64,000 nt of DNA from contig NZ_JBNCNS010000003.1 in NCBI RefSeq assembly GCF_049847105.1, positions 62,001 to 126,000 on the forward strand, given 5' to 3'. The translations under genes and the position numbers were made by a program. The notes below the pieces were generated by a model, which saw only the letters and a program-made list of their open reading frames with translations, ran no database searches and was not told where the DNA came from. This DNA is from Gordonia sp049847105. GTDB lineage: Bacteria; Actinomycetota; Actinomycetes; Mycobacteriales; Mycobacteriaceae. Below are positions 1-9,279 of this stretch, in pieces; within the stretch, counting starts at the first letter, position 1; every line of letters starts with the position of its first letter.

Positions 1-55
1 CGTCGTGGCGGGAAGGAGCACAGCCACGAGGGTACCCAGGATCGCGAACCGGTCG

Positions 56-61
56 TAGTGT
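56..61 (+). promoter_or_regulatory. -10 hexamer of a leaderless promoter
   Basis: TAGTGT lies 7 nt before the ATG at 69, so transcription would begin at or next to the start codon. No Shine-Dalgarno sequence precedes that ATG. No -35 box is convincing. Confidence 0.5.
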
Positions 62-68
62 CGAAGAC

Positions 69-737
69 ATGACCGGATCCAGTGGAACCCCAGTCAGTGC
101 CGCGGCCGCAACCGAGGCGATCTCCGACCCGTGGCGGGTGCTCGCCGACACCGTCTATGCCGCGTACCAGACCGGCGGCATGGTCAAGGGTGGCGAGTTC
201 GTCGCGAAGATCATCGACGCCGCCGAGGCGGTGCAACATCATCCGGACATCGAGTTACGCTACGGCTCAGTTCATCTCGCCCTGACGACACACAGTGCCA
301 ACGCACTCACGGAGGCCGACGTCGCACTCGCGAACACGATTTCCGCGATCGCCGCCGACCTCGACCTCGAGTCGCTGCCGGCGCCGCCCGCCCGATTCGA
401 ACTGGGCATCGATGCCCTCGACATCCCCAAGATCAAGCCCTTCTGGAAGGCGGTCCTGGGATACCGGGACGAACCCGAGGAGACGTCGGTAGATCTCGCC
501 GACCCGGCGGGCATTCTGCCGGGCGTCTGGTTCCAGCAGATGGACGAGCCGCGGCCGCAACGCAACCGCATCCACGTCGACCTCTGGGTCCCGCACGACG
601 TCGTCGAGGACCGCATCGTGGCCGCCGTCGACGCGGGCGGGTCGCTAGTCACCGATGAGTTCGCCCCCGAATGGTGGGTGCTCGCCGATCCGGAGGGCAA
701 TGAGGTCTGCCTCTGCACGTGGCGGAACCGCGACTGA
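69..737 (+). CDS. Carbinolamine-dehydratase-like / VOC (glyoxalase-like) fusion protein
   Basis: 222 residues in two parts. Residues about 20-100 resemble pterin-4a-carbinolamine dehydratase: HHPD at 57-60, TTH at 73-75 and an LTEAD turn at 80-84 fit that family's histidine pattern. Residues about 108-222 look like a glyoxalase-like VOC domain, with a conserved hydrophobic core and a closing WVLADPEGNEVCLC strand. VOC proteins bind a metal and small substrates; the substrate here is unknown. The protein is presumably cytosolic, with no signal peptide or membrane segment. The start follows a -10 box with no ribosome site and looks leaderless. It ends 2 nt before the convergent nuclease-like gene. 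The fold assignment is fairly secure, the reaction is not. Confidence 0.85.
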   Translation: MTGSSGTPVSAAAATEAISDPWRVLADTVYAAYQTGGMVKGGEFVAKIIDAAEAVQHHPDIELRYGSVHLALTTHSANALTEADVALANTISAIAADLDLESLPAPPARFELGIDALDIPKIKPFWKAVLGYRDEPEETSVDLADPAGILPGVWFQQMDEPRPQRNRIHVDLWVPHDVVEDRIVAAVDAGGSLVTDEFAPEWWVLADPEGNEVCLCTWRNRD

Positions 738-739
738 CC

Positions 740-1636
740 TCACCCGGGTGTGGTGATCGTCCCCGACATCGAGGTCCGAGGGGTATTCCCCCCGGCCTCT
801 GCGGAGGGGGACGTTTGTCGCCCTTTTCTCGGCGGACGATGGCGGTCGGCATTGGTGATCGAACAGATGTCGTCAAGGGTCTCGTCCCACCCGTAGAGGA
901 CGTCATCGTAGGTAACGCGTAGCGTCATCAGTGCGTGGGACAGGGCTTTTCGGTCCCGGCGTCGGTCTTTGCGATAGTTCGCCAAACTGGTGTGATGCTG
1001 CTTGCTGTCGCATTCGATGATCAGCCGTCCGACCTTCAGATCGACGTGGCCGACATCATCGACGGGCGGTTGAACCTCGACATGAAATCCTCGCGCACGT
1101 AGGCGCAGGCGAACAGCGGTCTCGGTACCCGATTGCGACATCGGATCGCATTTGGCCAGCATCTTGGCGATTTTCCGTGTCGTTTGGGGCAACCGAGCCG
1201 TGAGCTCGTCCACGCTGATCTTGAGGGTGGCGAGAACCGAGTCCGCGGTGATGATCCAGTCCTCCTCGCTCATGCATTGCGCGGCGCACGCGAGCGCGAT
1301 CTCTGTCTGGTCCAGCGCCGTCGTCACCGGGAGAGGGCGCCCGGGCGTACGGCAGAAGTCGGAGCGTTGGGAACCACGATGCTTCGAGCCCCGTACATGG
1401 AGGGCGTGATATCCAGGCGGGATCCAGATCCCGTGCCGGCGAAGTGCGGACACACAGCTGATGCAACCGCCTCGGCGGGCCGCCTCGACCGCCTCGGGAT
1501 CGGTGTCGGCGGTCGCGTACCACCCACGGCTCGGTCGCGTCAGTCGGCCGCTGCGGATTTCACGACGAAGCTCGCTGTCGGTGATTCCCAGCGTGTTGAG
1601 TTCTTCTCGGCTGTACACACGCGATTCGAGTTCCAC
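740..1636 (-). CDS. AbiEi-like / DUF559 (Vsr-fold) nuclease-like protein
   Basis: 298 residues. The N-terminus has a short winged-helix-like segment (YSREELNTLGITDSEL) of the type called AbiEi-like antitoxin N-terminus. The C-terminal half carries a DUF559/Vsr-like nuclease core: SGTETAVRLRLRARGF, then VDLKVGRLIIECDS with the acidic pair, then a basic YRKDRRRDRKAL helix. The GTG at 1636 was chosen because the homology starts just after it; an in-frame ATG at 1684 would extend the protein into a palindromic repeat. The last 25 or so residues are encoded inside another copy of that repeat, so the C-terminus looks acquired. Such genes are common and of unproven function in actinobacteria. Any link to defence or to mobilising the repeat is inference. 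Confidence 0.75.
   Translation of the reverse strand: MELESRVYSREELNTLGITDSELRREIRSGRLTRPSRGWYATADTDPEAVEAARRGGCISCVSALRRHGIWIPPGYHALHVRGSKHRGSQRSDFCRTPGRPLPVTTALDQTEIALACAAQCMSEEDWIITADSVLATLKISVDELTARLPQTTRKIAKMLAKCDPMSQSGTETAVRLRLRARGFHVEVQPPVDDVGHVDLKVGRLIIECDSKQHHTSLANYRKDRRRDRKALSHALMTLRVTYDDVLYGWDETLDDICSITNADRHRPPRKGRQTSPSAEAGGNTPRTSMSGTITTPG
753..820 (-). repeat. Palindromic element, copy 1 (inside the 3' end of the DUF559 gene)
   Basis: An interrupted palindrome of about 70 bp. Left arm gatcgtcccc at 755-764, central hairpin gagggg-tatt-cccc at 778-791, right arm ggggacgtttgtcg at 807-820. Its minus strand aligns with the plus strand of the copy at 1675-1752: the outer arms match at about 14 of 16 bases and the centre at 17 of 18. 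It is translated as the C-terminal tail of the neighbouring gene. Confidence 0.75.
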
Positions 1637-1674
1637 ACACTTTCCGACGCACGAGAGCGTCGAGTGGATCCAGT

Positions 1675-1752
1675 GTGACGACAATCGTCCCCGTGAACGG
1701 CGTCGGAGGGGAATACCCCTCGGGTGCAGTCCACGGGGACGATTGTCGTCAC
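1675..1752 (+). repeat. Palindromic element, copy 2 (upstream of the DUF559 gene)
   Basis: A 78-bp element with perfect 21-bp inverted arms at 1675-1695 and 1732-1752 (core cgacaatcgtcccc). A nested hairpin gagggg-aata-cccctc sits at 1706-1721. It lies between the start of the DUF559 gene and the end of malic enzyme. It is inverted relative to copy 1, so the pair brackets the nuclease-like gene. It resembles REP/MITE-type elements in form; I know no family name for it. Confidence 0.85.
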
Positions 1753-1771
1753 CGGTTGGTCGGGCACTCGA

Positions 1772-3001
1772 TCAGGCGACGCCCTCGGCCTTCGCGGCCT
1801 CGGCGACCGCGGCCGCGACGGCCGGCGCGACCCGCTGATCGAGCGGGCTCGGAACAATCCGGTCCGGGCGGATGTCGTCCGCGGCGACCGAGAAGATCGC
1901 CTCCGCTGCAGCAATTTTCATGCGTTCGGTGATGCGTCGTGCGCCGGCGTCGAGAGCTCCCGCGAACACGCCCGGGAAGGCGAGCACGTTGTTGATCTGA
2001 TTCGGGAAGTCGCTGCGACCGGTCGCGACGATCGCGGCATGCTTCGCGGCCACGGTGGGATGGATCTCCGGGTCCGGGTTGGACAGCGCGAACACGATTG
2101 CGTTGTCGGCCATCGAGGCGATCAGCGATTCGTCGATCTTGCCCGCCGAGACGCCGAGGAAGACATCGGCGCCCGCCAAGGCCTCCGCCGGTCCGCCGCC
2201 GAGGCTGCGCGGGTTGGTGCGCTCGGCGAGTTCCTGCTTGATCTCGTTCAGGTCGTCACGGTGGAAGCTGACGATGCCCTTGGAATCGAGCACCACGACA
2301 TCGGTGACCCCCGCATGGTCGAGGATGTTCGCACACGCCACGCCCGCGGCGCCGGCGCCGGAGATGACCACTTTGAGGTCGCGCAGATCGCGGTTCTGCT
2401 GGGCCATCGCACCTTTGAGGGCGGCGAGTACCACGATGGCGGTGCCGTGCTGGTCGTCGTGCATGACCGGGCAGTCGAGGGCCTCGATGACGCGTCGTTC
2501 GATCTCGAAGCAGCGCGGCGCGGAGATGTCCTCGAGGTTGACCGCGCCGAAGCTCGGACGCAGGCGGATCAAGGTCTCGACGATCTCGTCCGGGTCTTTG
2601 GTGTCCAGCACGATCGGGATCGAGTTCAGGCCCGCGAAGGTACGAAAGAGCGCGGATTTGCCCTCCATCACCGGCAGCGATGCGCGCGGGCCGATGTCCC
2701 CGAGGCCGAGCACCGCGGTGCCGTCGCTGACCACCGCGACGAGCCGCTCGGTCCAGGTGTACTTGTTCACCAGATGGGCCTCGTTGTCGATGGCCCGCGA
2801 CACCTGTGCCACGCCTGGCGTGTAGGCGATCGACAGATCCCGCTGGGTGTCGATCGGGGATCGCAACTCCACCGAGAGTTTGCCGCCGACGTGCGCCATG
2901 AAGATCTCTTCGTCGGTGATGGGCACATCATCGATCGACGGCTCGTTGTATGGCGCTCCGGTTTGCCGGTCGGTCGGGACGTTGTCTGCCGTGCTGGCCA
3001 C
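1772..3001 (-). CDS. Malic enzyme (malate dehydrogenase, oxaloacetate-decarboxylating)
   Basis: 409 residues, the size of the short bacterial malic enzymes. Converts malate to pyruvate and CO2 with NAD or NADP in the cytosol, linking the TCA cycle to pyruvate and acetyl-CoA. Visible motifs: AYTPGVAQV with the catalytic tyrosine near residue 60, GDIGP, EGKSALF with the catalytic lysine near 115, the metal-binding NLEDISAPR, HDDQHGTAIV, a Rossmann GAGAAGVA near 215, and ALSNPDPEI near 300. The GTG at 3001 has a strong AGGAGG ribosome site 5-6 nt upstream; a longer reading frame to 3097 has none. Cofactor preference cannot be read safely. A large dyad sits about 95 bp upstream. Confidence 0.95.
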   Translation of the reverse strand: MASTADNVPTDRQTGAPYNEPSIDDVPITDEEIFMAHVGGKLSVELRSPIDTQRDLSIAYTPGVAQVSRAIDNEAHLVNKYTWTERLVAVVSDGTAVLGLGDIGPRASLPVMEGKSALFRTFAGLNSIPIVLDTKDPDEIVETLIRLRPSFGAVNLEDISAPRCFEIERRVIEALDCPVMHDDQHGTAIVVLAALKGAMAQQNRDLRDLKVVISGAGAAGVACANILDHAGVTDVVVLDSKGIVSFHRDDLNEIKQELAERTNPRSLGGGPAEALAGADVFLGVSAGKIDESLIASMADNAIVFALSNPDPEIHPTVAAKHAAIVATGRSDFPNQINNVLAFPGVFAGALDAGARRITERMKIAAAEAIFSVAADDIRPDRIVPSPLDQRVAPAVAAAVAEAAKAEGVA

Positions 3002-3093
3002 TGTTCCTCCTGCGTAACCCACGTCGTCGATGAGGCGGGTAGACGGTGGCGCCACATCGGCGGGGCGCCCGAAAAACCTCGTCGGTCGCAACC

Positions 3094-3123
3094 ACATCGG
3101 GTGGGGTGTACCCCATCAGATGT
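3094..3123. promoter_or_regulatory. 30-bp dyad, possible operator between malic enzyme and gntR
   Basis: Nested inverted repeats: outer arms acatc (3094-3098) and gatgt (3119-3123), inner arms tggggt (3102-3107) and acccca (3110-3115), separated by symmetric 3-nt mismatches. It lies in the divergent intergenic region, closer to malic enzyme. The symmetry suits a dimeric regulator, but no family is indicated. Confidence 0.4.
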
Positions 3124-3231
3124 CGCGACCGCCGCGTCCGGATAACGCAACAACTGGGCGCGGAACCCGCTCAGTGTCCCACCGTGTCGACGACCGGATC
3201 AAGGTGCCCCCCGAATGATCGCTCGGTTCTA

Positions 3232-3250
3232 TAAGATACAACTTGTGTCT
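3232..3250 (+). promoter_or_regulatory. Leaderless gntR promoter overlapped by a palindromic operator
   Basis: TAAGAT (3232-3237) lies 7 nt before the in-frame GTG at 3245. The palindrome agatacaa-c-ttgtgtct (3234-3250, 7 of 8 paired) covers the -10 box and the presumed transcription start. GntR/FadR regulators commonly bind such short dyads, so autoregulation is a reasonable inference. Confidence 0.5.
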
Positions 3251-3904
3251 ATGTTGAGCACCAACCCCGAATCGGCTGCTGAGCGGGTATATCGCGAGGT
3301 CAAGGGTAAAATTCTCACAAACGAGATAGTCGGCGGTGAGCTCATCAGCGAGGGCGATGTGGCCTCTCGATGCGCCGTCAGCCGCACTCCGGTCCGGGAG
3401 GCCTTCCTCCGTCTGGAGGCCGAGGGATGGATGCGTCTCTACCCCAAACGGGGCGCGCTCGTGGTGCCCATCGGGGACCGTGAGGCGCGCGACGTGGTGG
3501 AGGCGCGAACCCTTCTCGAGGGGCACGCGGTGCGGTCGGTCGTGGGGGATCACGCCGTCCGCGGTGCGCTCGCCGGACGGCTCGCGGAGAATCTCATCGC
3601 CCACCGCGCGGCGGATCCGGCCGACATCGCCGAGTTCTCCCGGCTCGACGCCGAGTTCCACCAGCTCATCGTGACGGCCGGCGACAATCCCTTGCTCGCC
3701 GACTTCTTCGTCAGTCTCGGGGAACGGCACCGTCGGATGACCACCGCGAGCGTGCACCGGGACACGGCCGTCGCTGCCCGGATCCTGTCCGACCACGGTG
3801 AACTGCTGGCAGCCATCGAGGCGGGTGACGCAGATGTCTTCGGGACGGCCCTGCGCGCGCATCTCGCCGGCGTCCACGACATCAGGCCGGGAGACCGATC
3901 ATGA
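3245..3904 (+). CDS. GntR-family (FadR subfamily) transcriptional regulator
   Basis: 219 residues. The N-terminal winged helix-turn-helix shows SEGDVASRCAVSRTPVREAFLRLEAEGW, classic for GntR. An all-helical FCD ligand-binding domain follows from about residue 80, with D-x4-R-x2-LE-like (VVEARTLLEGHAV) and FHQLIVTAGDN motifs that usually hold a metal and a carboxylate ligand. The GTG at 3245 is chosen because a -10 hexamer sits 7 nt before it; ATG at 3251 is the alternative. Its stop overlaps the start of the MFS transporter (ATGA), so the two are translationally coupled and the transporter is the likely target. The ligand is unknown. Confidence 0.9.
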   Translation: MSMLSTNPESAAERVYREVKGKILTNEIVGGELISEGDVASRCAVSRTPVREAFLRLEAEGWMRLYPKRGALVVPIGDREARDVVEARTLLEGHAVRSVVGDHAVRGALAGRLAENLIAHRAADPADIAEFSRLDAEFHQLIVTAGDNPLLADFFVSLGERHRRMTTASVHRDTAVAARILSDHGELLAAIEAGDADVFGTALRAHLAGVHDIRPGDRS

Positions 3905-5148
3905 GCATCGGCGCGATCGACCGCTCGGTGACCGCTACTGCGATCGCAAGCGGTCGCTGGATGCCCGTCTCCGCCTCGGTGTTCGCCGCCGCCTGGGGTG
4001 GCAACGAGTTCACGCCGCTGCTGGTGATGTACCGCCAGAACGGGGGCCTGTCCGACGTCGCGGTGGACAGCCTGCTGTTCACCTATGTGCTCGGGATCGT
4101 GCCGGCCCTGGTGATCGGTGGCCCGTTGTCGGACCGATTAGGGCGACGGCCGTTGATGCTGCCTGCACCGATCTTTGCCGCGCTGGGCTCGGTGTTGCTG
4201 GCGCTCGGTCCGCATTCGTTCGCGCTGCTGAGTGTCGGGCGGGTGGCCAGCGGTGTGGCGCTGGGTCTGTCGATGGCGGTCGGCGGCAGTTGGATAGCCG
4301 AGATCAGTGCCCGCGACGGATCGGGTGCGCCGGCAGGCGCACGCCGGGCGGCCATGAGTCTCACGGCGGGATTCGGTGTGGGCGCGGGGCTCGCCGGTGT
4401 GCTGGCCCAGTGGGGACCGTGGCCGACGGTCACGCCGTACGCGGTCAACATCGCGGTCGCCGTCGGGGCCCTGCTGTGGTTGTCGGGCAGCCCTGAGACC
4501 CGCCCCCGTCAGGAACACCCGGGCCCGCTGCTCGACGACCTGAAGATCTCCGGGATCGCGCACCGCCGGTTCCTGTTCGTGGTGCTGCCCGTCGCGCCGT
4601 GGGTGTTCGGCGCGTGCGCGTCGGCATATGCGGTGATCCCCGCATTGATGACGGCCCACACCTCCGGTGCGCCGATCGCCTTTGCCGCGCTGTGCTGCGT
4701 ACTGGGACTCGCGGCAGGTTTTGGCATCCAGTCCGTCGGCCGCCGCATCGACGACCCGCTCGGGGTACGTGGCGTGGTTCTCGCGCTGATCGTGCTCGCT
4801 GCCGGCATGGCACTGGCCGCGGCCGCCGCGGCGATGCTGACGATCTGGCTCTCCCTGCTGGCCGCCGCCGTGCTCGGGTGCGGGTACGGCATGGCGATGA
4901 TCTCCGGGCTGCTGGAGGTCCAGCGGATCGCCGGTCCGGACAACCTCGCAGGCCTCACGGCGGTGTTCTACGGCGTGACCTATCTCGGCTTCGCGGTGCC
5001 CGCCGTGCTCGCGTGGACATCGCAGACCTTCGCCTCGATCACCTACCCGATGATGTTCGGCGTCGGGGTGGCGGCGGCGGTGGTCTGCCTGGTGATCGTC
5101 GGGCTCGGTCACCGCGCCGATCGCGCACGTGACATCGCGACGACCTGA
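3901..5148 (+). CDS. MFS transporter
   Basis: 415 residues with about 12 hydrophobic segments. The loop between helices 2 and 3 has the MFS signature GGPLSDRLGRRPLML. The inner-membrane carrier probably exports or imports a small organic molecule by proton coupling. It overlaps the GntR regulator by 4 nt and is expected to be controlled by it. The substrate cannot be told from sequence; a drug- or carboxylate-type exporter is plausible. It ends 72 nt before the DUF6541-like gene, with no clear terminator between. Confidence 0.9.
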   Translation: MSIGAIDRSVTATAIASGRWMPVSASVFAAAWGGNEFTPLLVMYRQNGGLSDVAVDSLLFTYVLGIVPALVIGGPLSDRLGRRPLMLPAPIFAALGSVLLALGPHSFALLSVGRVASGVALGLSMAVGGSWIAEISARDGSGAPAGARRAAMSLTAGFGVGAGLAGVLAQWGPWPTVTPYAVNIAVAVGALLWLSGSPETRPRQEHPGPLLDDLKISGIAHRRFLFVVLPVAPWVFGACASAYAVIPALMTAHTSGAPIAFAALCCVLGLAAGFGIQSVGRRIDDPLGVRGVVLALIVLAAGMALAAAAAAMLTIWLSLLAAAVLGCGYGMAMISGLLEVQRIAGPDNLAGLTAVFYGVTYLGFAVPAVLAWTSQTFASITYPMMFGVGVAAAVVCLVIVGLGHRADRARDIATT

Positions 5149-5220
5149 TCCGCCCGGAGCCGGTTCAGATGCCGACCGGTAACCTCATCGTGATTCTTCA
5201 GGCACGGGAGGTTGCGGGCG

Positions 5221-7271
5221 ATGTTGCTGGGCGCGTGGGTCACCGTCGTGACGGCCCTGGTGCTGGTGGTGCCCGGCGCGCTGGTCGGACGTCGGATGAC
5301 GTTGCCGTGGCCGGTGGCGATCGCGGCCGGCCCGCCGATCACCTTTGCCATCGTCAGCCTCTTCACCGTCCTCTACTCGGCCATCGGGTTCGAATGGAAC
5401 GCGGTGACGGCCCTGGTGGCACTGGTGGTCACCCTCCTCGTCGGCTGGGCGTACGCGGCGCTGCTGGGCACCCGGCGACTACGTGGTCTGGTACCGGATG
5501 ACCCGTCCGACGACGACCCACCGCTGACCCGTCGGGCGACGCTGCCACTGGTCGGCGGTGCCGTGATCGGCGGGGCGATCATCGCGATCACCTGCATCCG
5601 GCCGCTCGTCAAGACCGCGTTCGCCGGGCTGGGCAATGTCTCGCAGGTGTGGGACTCCCTGTGGCATGCGAGTTCGCTGCGGTGGATTCACGAGACCGGA
5701 GTCGGTTCGGCGCTGCGCATGGGTGAGTTGATGAACTATGACACCCACGGTTTCAACTACTACCCGAACACATGGCATGCCCTCGGTGCCGTGCTCTTCC
5801 CGCTGACCGGTGCCGACCCGGTCGAGCTCTACAACACGTATTCGCCTGCGGTGCTGGCCATCACGGTGCCCTTCGGGGTCGCTTCCCTGGCGTACTGGCT
5901 GGCCCGCCATCGCTTCGACACGAACCGATCGGCGGTGCTCGCGGGCACGGCGGCCGCGGTGTCGGCGCTGTTCCCGTCGCTGCCCTACGTCGAGATCCAG
6001 CTGACGTCCGTGCCGAATGCGGTGGGTGTGTCGATCGCGCCGATCGCCGCCATCCTGATCATCAGTGCGGTGCGTGATCGGCGGCGGGTGCTGCCGGCCG
6101 CCCTTGCCCTCGCCGGAGTCACCGCGACCCATCCGTCCGGCCTCATCCTGGCCGTCGTCATCGTCGCGCTGTGGTGGCTCTGTGAGGGACTGTGGCGACC
6201 CGCGTACGGGCGGCTCGCCGACCTGACGACCCTGGTGCTGACCGCACTGGTCACGTTGGTGGGCATCGCGCCGGTGGTGGCCGGGACGATCAAGGTGTCC
6301 GACACCAACGAATTGCCCTTCTTCGACTTCCGCGAGGAATCCGTCAGCGTGTTCAACGCGCTCGGGCAGGCGGCGTTCAACGGCACCATCCCACTGCAGG
6401 ATCACTACCCGATCTGGGGTCTGATCGTCCTCACGCTGATCGGACTGGGCGTGCTGGTGTGGATGCGGTGCTGGGCCGGACTCGCCGCGTGGCTGGTCTT
6501 CGTTCTGGTGACCGCCAACTCGGTGGTCGCCCTCGGCCCGCTGACCTATCCGCTCGGCGCCATCGGCGGCTACTTCTACAACTCGCCGCACCGGTTGACC
6601 TTCGTCGTCGCGATGCTGTCGGCGGCAGTGGCCGGGATCGCATTGGGCGCGATGGCGCTCGGCGCGGCGCAGCTGGTGTCGCGGCTGGTCTCGCCCGAGC
6701 CGACGCAGGCGCGATCACGATCCGCACGTTGGGTGGCGCCGACCGCGGTGGCGGTGTTGTTGCTGGTCATCGCCGGCGCCGGGGTCTGGCGATATCCGTC
6801 GGACGCACAGATCGCCTCGAAGCAGCGGGACGGCAAGTTCGTCGGGCCCGACGACCTCGTCGCGTATCACTGGCTCGAACGGCAACCCGGCGTCCGCGAC
6901 ACGCTGGTCATGAACAATCTGGACCAGGGCACCGGCTGGATCTACCCGGTCACCGGTGTCACGCCCATGTTCCCGTTCTATCGGGCCAACGACTTCTCCC
7001 AGCGGCAACGCGACCTGTACTGGGGTGTCTCCCAGATCGGTGCCGATCCACACGTCGATCAGATCGTGCGGGACATGAACGTGCACTACCTGATCGACAG
7101 TCCGCCCAGCTACTGGCCGTTCCAGAACGGCGTGCCCGACCCGGAACACGGTGTGCAGGGCGACCCGTTCCTGTCGTTGCGTGAGCACGGCGCGCCGGGG
7201 CTGACGCCGGTCTTCCGCCGGGGCAACGTGACGATCTATCGCGTGAACGACTCGGTGTTCGCGGGCGCCGA

Positions 7272-7287
<16 letters not shown>
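5221..7287 (+). CDS. Large polytopic membrane protein, DUF6541 type (GT-C-like; Rv3635-like)
   Basis: 688 residues: about a dozen membrane helices over residues 1-520, then a soluble extracytoplasmic C-terminal domain of about 165 residues ending VTIYRVNDSVF. This build, with the conserved HGFNYYPNTWHAL region in an outer loop, resembles GT-C glycosyltransferases that use polyprenyl-phosphate sugars, but catalytic residues cannot be assigned with certainty. The ATG at 5221 follows a gggagg ribosome site 9 nt upstream. In M. tuberculosis a similar membrane protein (Rv3635) adjoins galE1, as here. The 3' end overlaps galE by 16 nt, convergently. The glycosyltransferase role is inference. Confidence 0.75.
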
Positions 7288-8291
<1,004 letters not shown>

Positions 8292-8297
8292 GGGTCC

Positions 8298-8303
8298 ACG
8301 GTA
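8298..8303 (-). promoter_or_regulatory. -10 hexamer, leaderless galE promoter
   Basis: TACCGT on the minus strand, 6 nt before the galE ATG; no ribosome site is present. Confidence 0.5.
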
Positions 8304-8363
8304 TGCAATCGGCCTGGGCGTTCGCTCCGGGGATGCTGTGTTGTCGCCCTCATCGTCTCGGGA

Positions 8364-8369
8364 TACCGT
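8364..8369 (+). promoter_or_regulatory. -10 hexamer, leaderless hydrolase promoter
   Basis: TACCGT on the plus strand, 6 nt before the GTG at 8376. It forms a divergent pair with the galE promoter about 60 bp away. Confidence 0.5.
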
Positions 8370-8375
8370 CGGCGT

Positions 8376-9272
8376 GTGTCGCGGCAAGACGTGGAATTCA
8401 GGTCGGGCGGCGCGGGGGATCTCTGCCGGGGATGGTTGTACCTGCCCGACGCGGCGTCGCCTGCACCGATCATCGTGATGGCGCACGGACTCGGCGCGGT
8501 CAAGGAGATGCGACTCGATGCCTTCGCCGAACGGTTCACCGACGCCGGCTACGCCTGCCTGGTGTTCGACTACCGGCATTTCGGCGACAGCGACGGTGAG
8601 CCCCGACAGTTGCTCTCGATCCGCCGGCAGCTGGCCGACTGGGCGGCGGCGATCGCCCATGCGCGGTCGATCCCCGATGTCGACTGCCGGCGCGTGGTTC
8701 TGTGGGGCACGTCGTTCGGCGGTGGCCATGCGATGGCGGCCGGCGCCCGGGACGGCGACGTGGCCGCGGTCATCGCGCAATGCCCGTTCACCAGCGGTAT
8801 CGCGTCGACGCTGGCTCTCGATCCGGTCTCGGCGTTGAAGGTGACCGCCCGCGGCATCGCGGATCTGGCGGGCTCGGTGCTCCGTCGCGCGCCCGTGACG
8901 GTCGGGCTGGCCGGGGAGGCCGGGCAGGCGGCATTGATGACGGCGCCGGATGTGATCCCCGGGTACCTTTCGCTGGTCCCGGACGGCCATCCGTTCCGCA
9001 ACGAGGTCGCGGCCCGCGTGGGTCTTGCCATCCCGCTGCACAATCCAGGTCGTGCGCTGGAGAAGATCACCTGCCCGGTCCTGGTCTGCGTGTGCGACGA
9101 CGACACCGTCGCGCCGCCCCGGCCGACGGTGCGTTTCGCCCATCGCGGTCCGACCACGCGGTTGATCCGTTACCCGGAAGGGCATTTCGACATCTACGTC
9201 GGGGACGCTTTCGAGGAGGTCGTCGCCGATCAGGTCGACTTCCTCGACCGGGTGGTGCCGCTGGACGCCTAG
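8376..9272 (+). CDS. Alpha/beta hydrolase
   Basis: 298 residues. Alpha/beta-hydrolase fold: the oxyanion loop MAHGLG near 40, the nucleophile elbow GTSFGG near 110, an acid in CVCDDDTVAPP near 240, and the histidine in YPEGHFDIYVG near 270. It looks like the S15/dienelactone-type cytosolic hydrolases; the substrate is unknown. The GTG at 8376 fits a leaderless promoter. The open frame continues upstream, but only antisense to galE, so that part is dismissed. It ends 7 nt before the convergent rmlB stop. Confidence 0.88.
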   Translation: MSRQDVEFRSGGAGDLCRGWLYLPDAASPAPIIVMAHGLGAVKEMRLDAFAERFTDAGYACLVFDYRHFGDSDGEPRQLLSIRRQLADWAAAIAHARSIPDVDCRRVVLWGTSFGGGHAMAAGARDGDVAAVIAQCPFTSGIASTLALDPVSALKVTARGIADLAGSVLRRAPVTVGLAGEAGQAALMTAPDVIPGYLSLVPDGHPFRNEVAARVGLAIPLHNPGRALEKITCPVLVCVCDDDTVAPPRPTVRFAHRGPTTRLIRYPEGHFDIYVGDAFEEVVADQVDFLDRVVPLDA

Positions 9273-9279
9273 GACGTGT

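Noticed and set aside
1..68. A hydrophobic minus-strand frame at the window edge (YDRFAILGTLVAVLLP)
   Set aside because: It looks membrane-like, but no start codon lies between its stop inside the VOC gene and the edge, so it cannot be supported from this window.
1724..3145. A 473-codon open frame on the plus strand opposite malic enzyme
   Set aside because: It is the mirror of a well-supported enzyme on the minus strand in high-GC DNA, is rich in Arg/Asp/His as antisense frames are, and matches no family.
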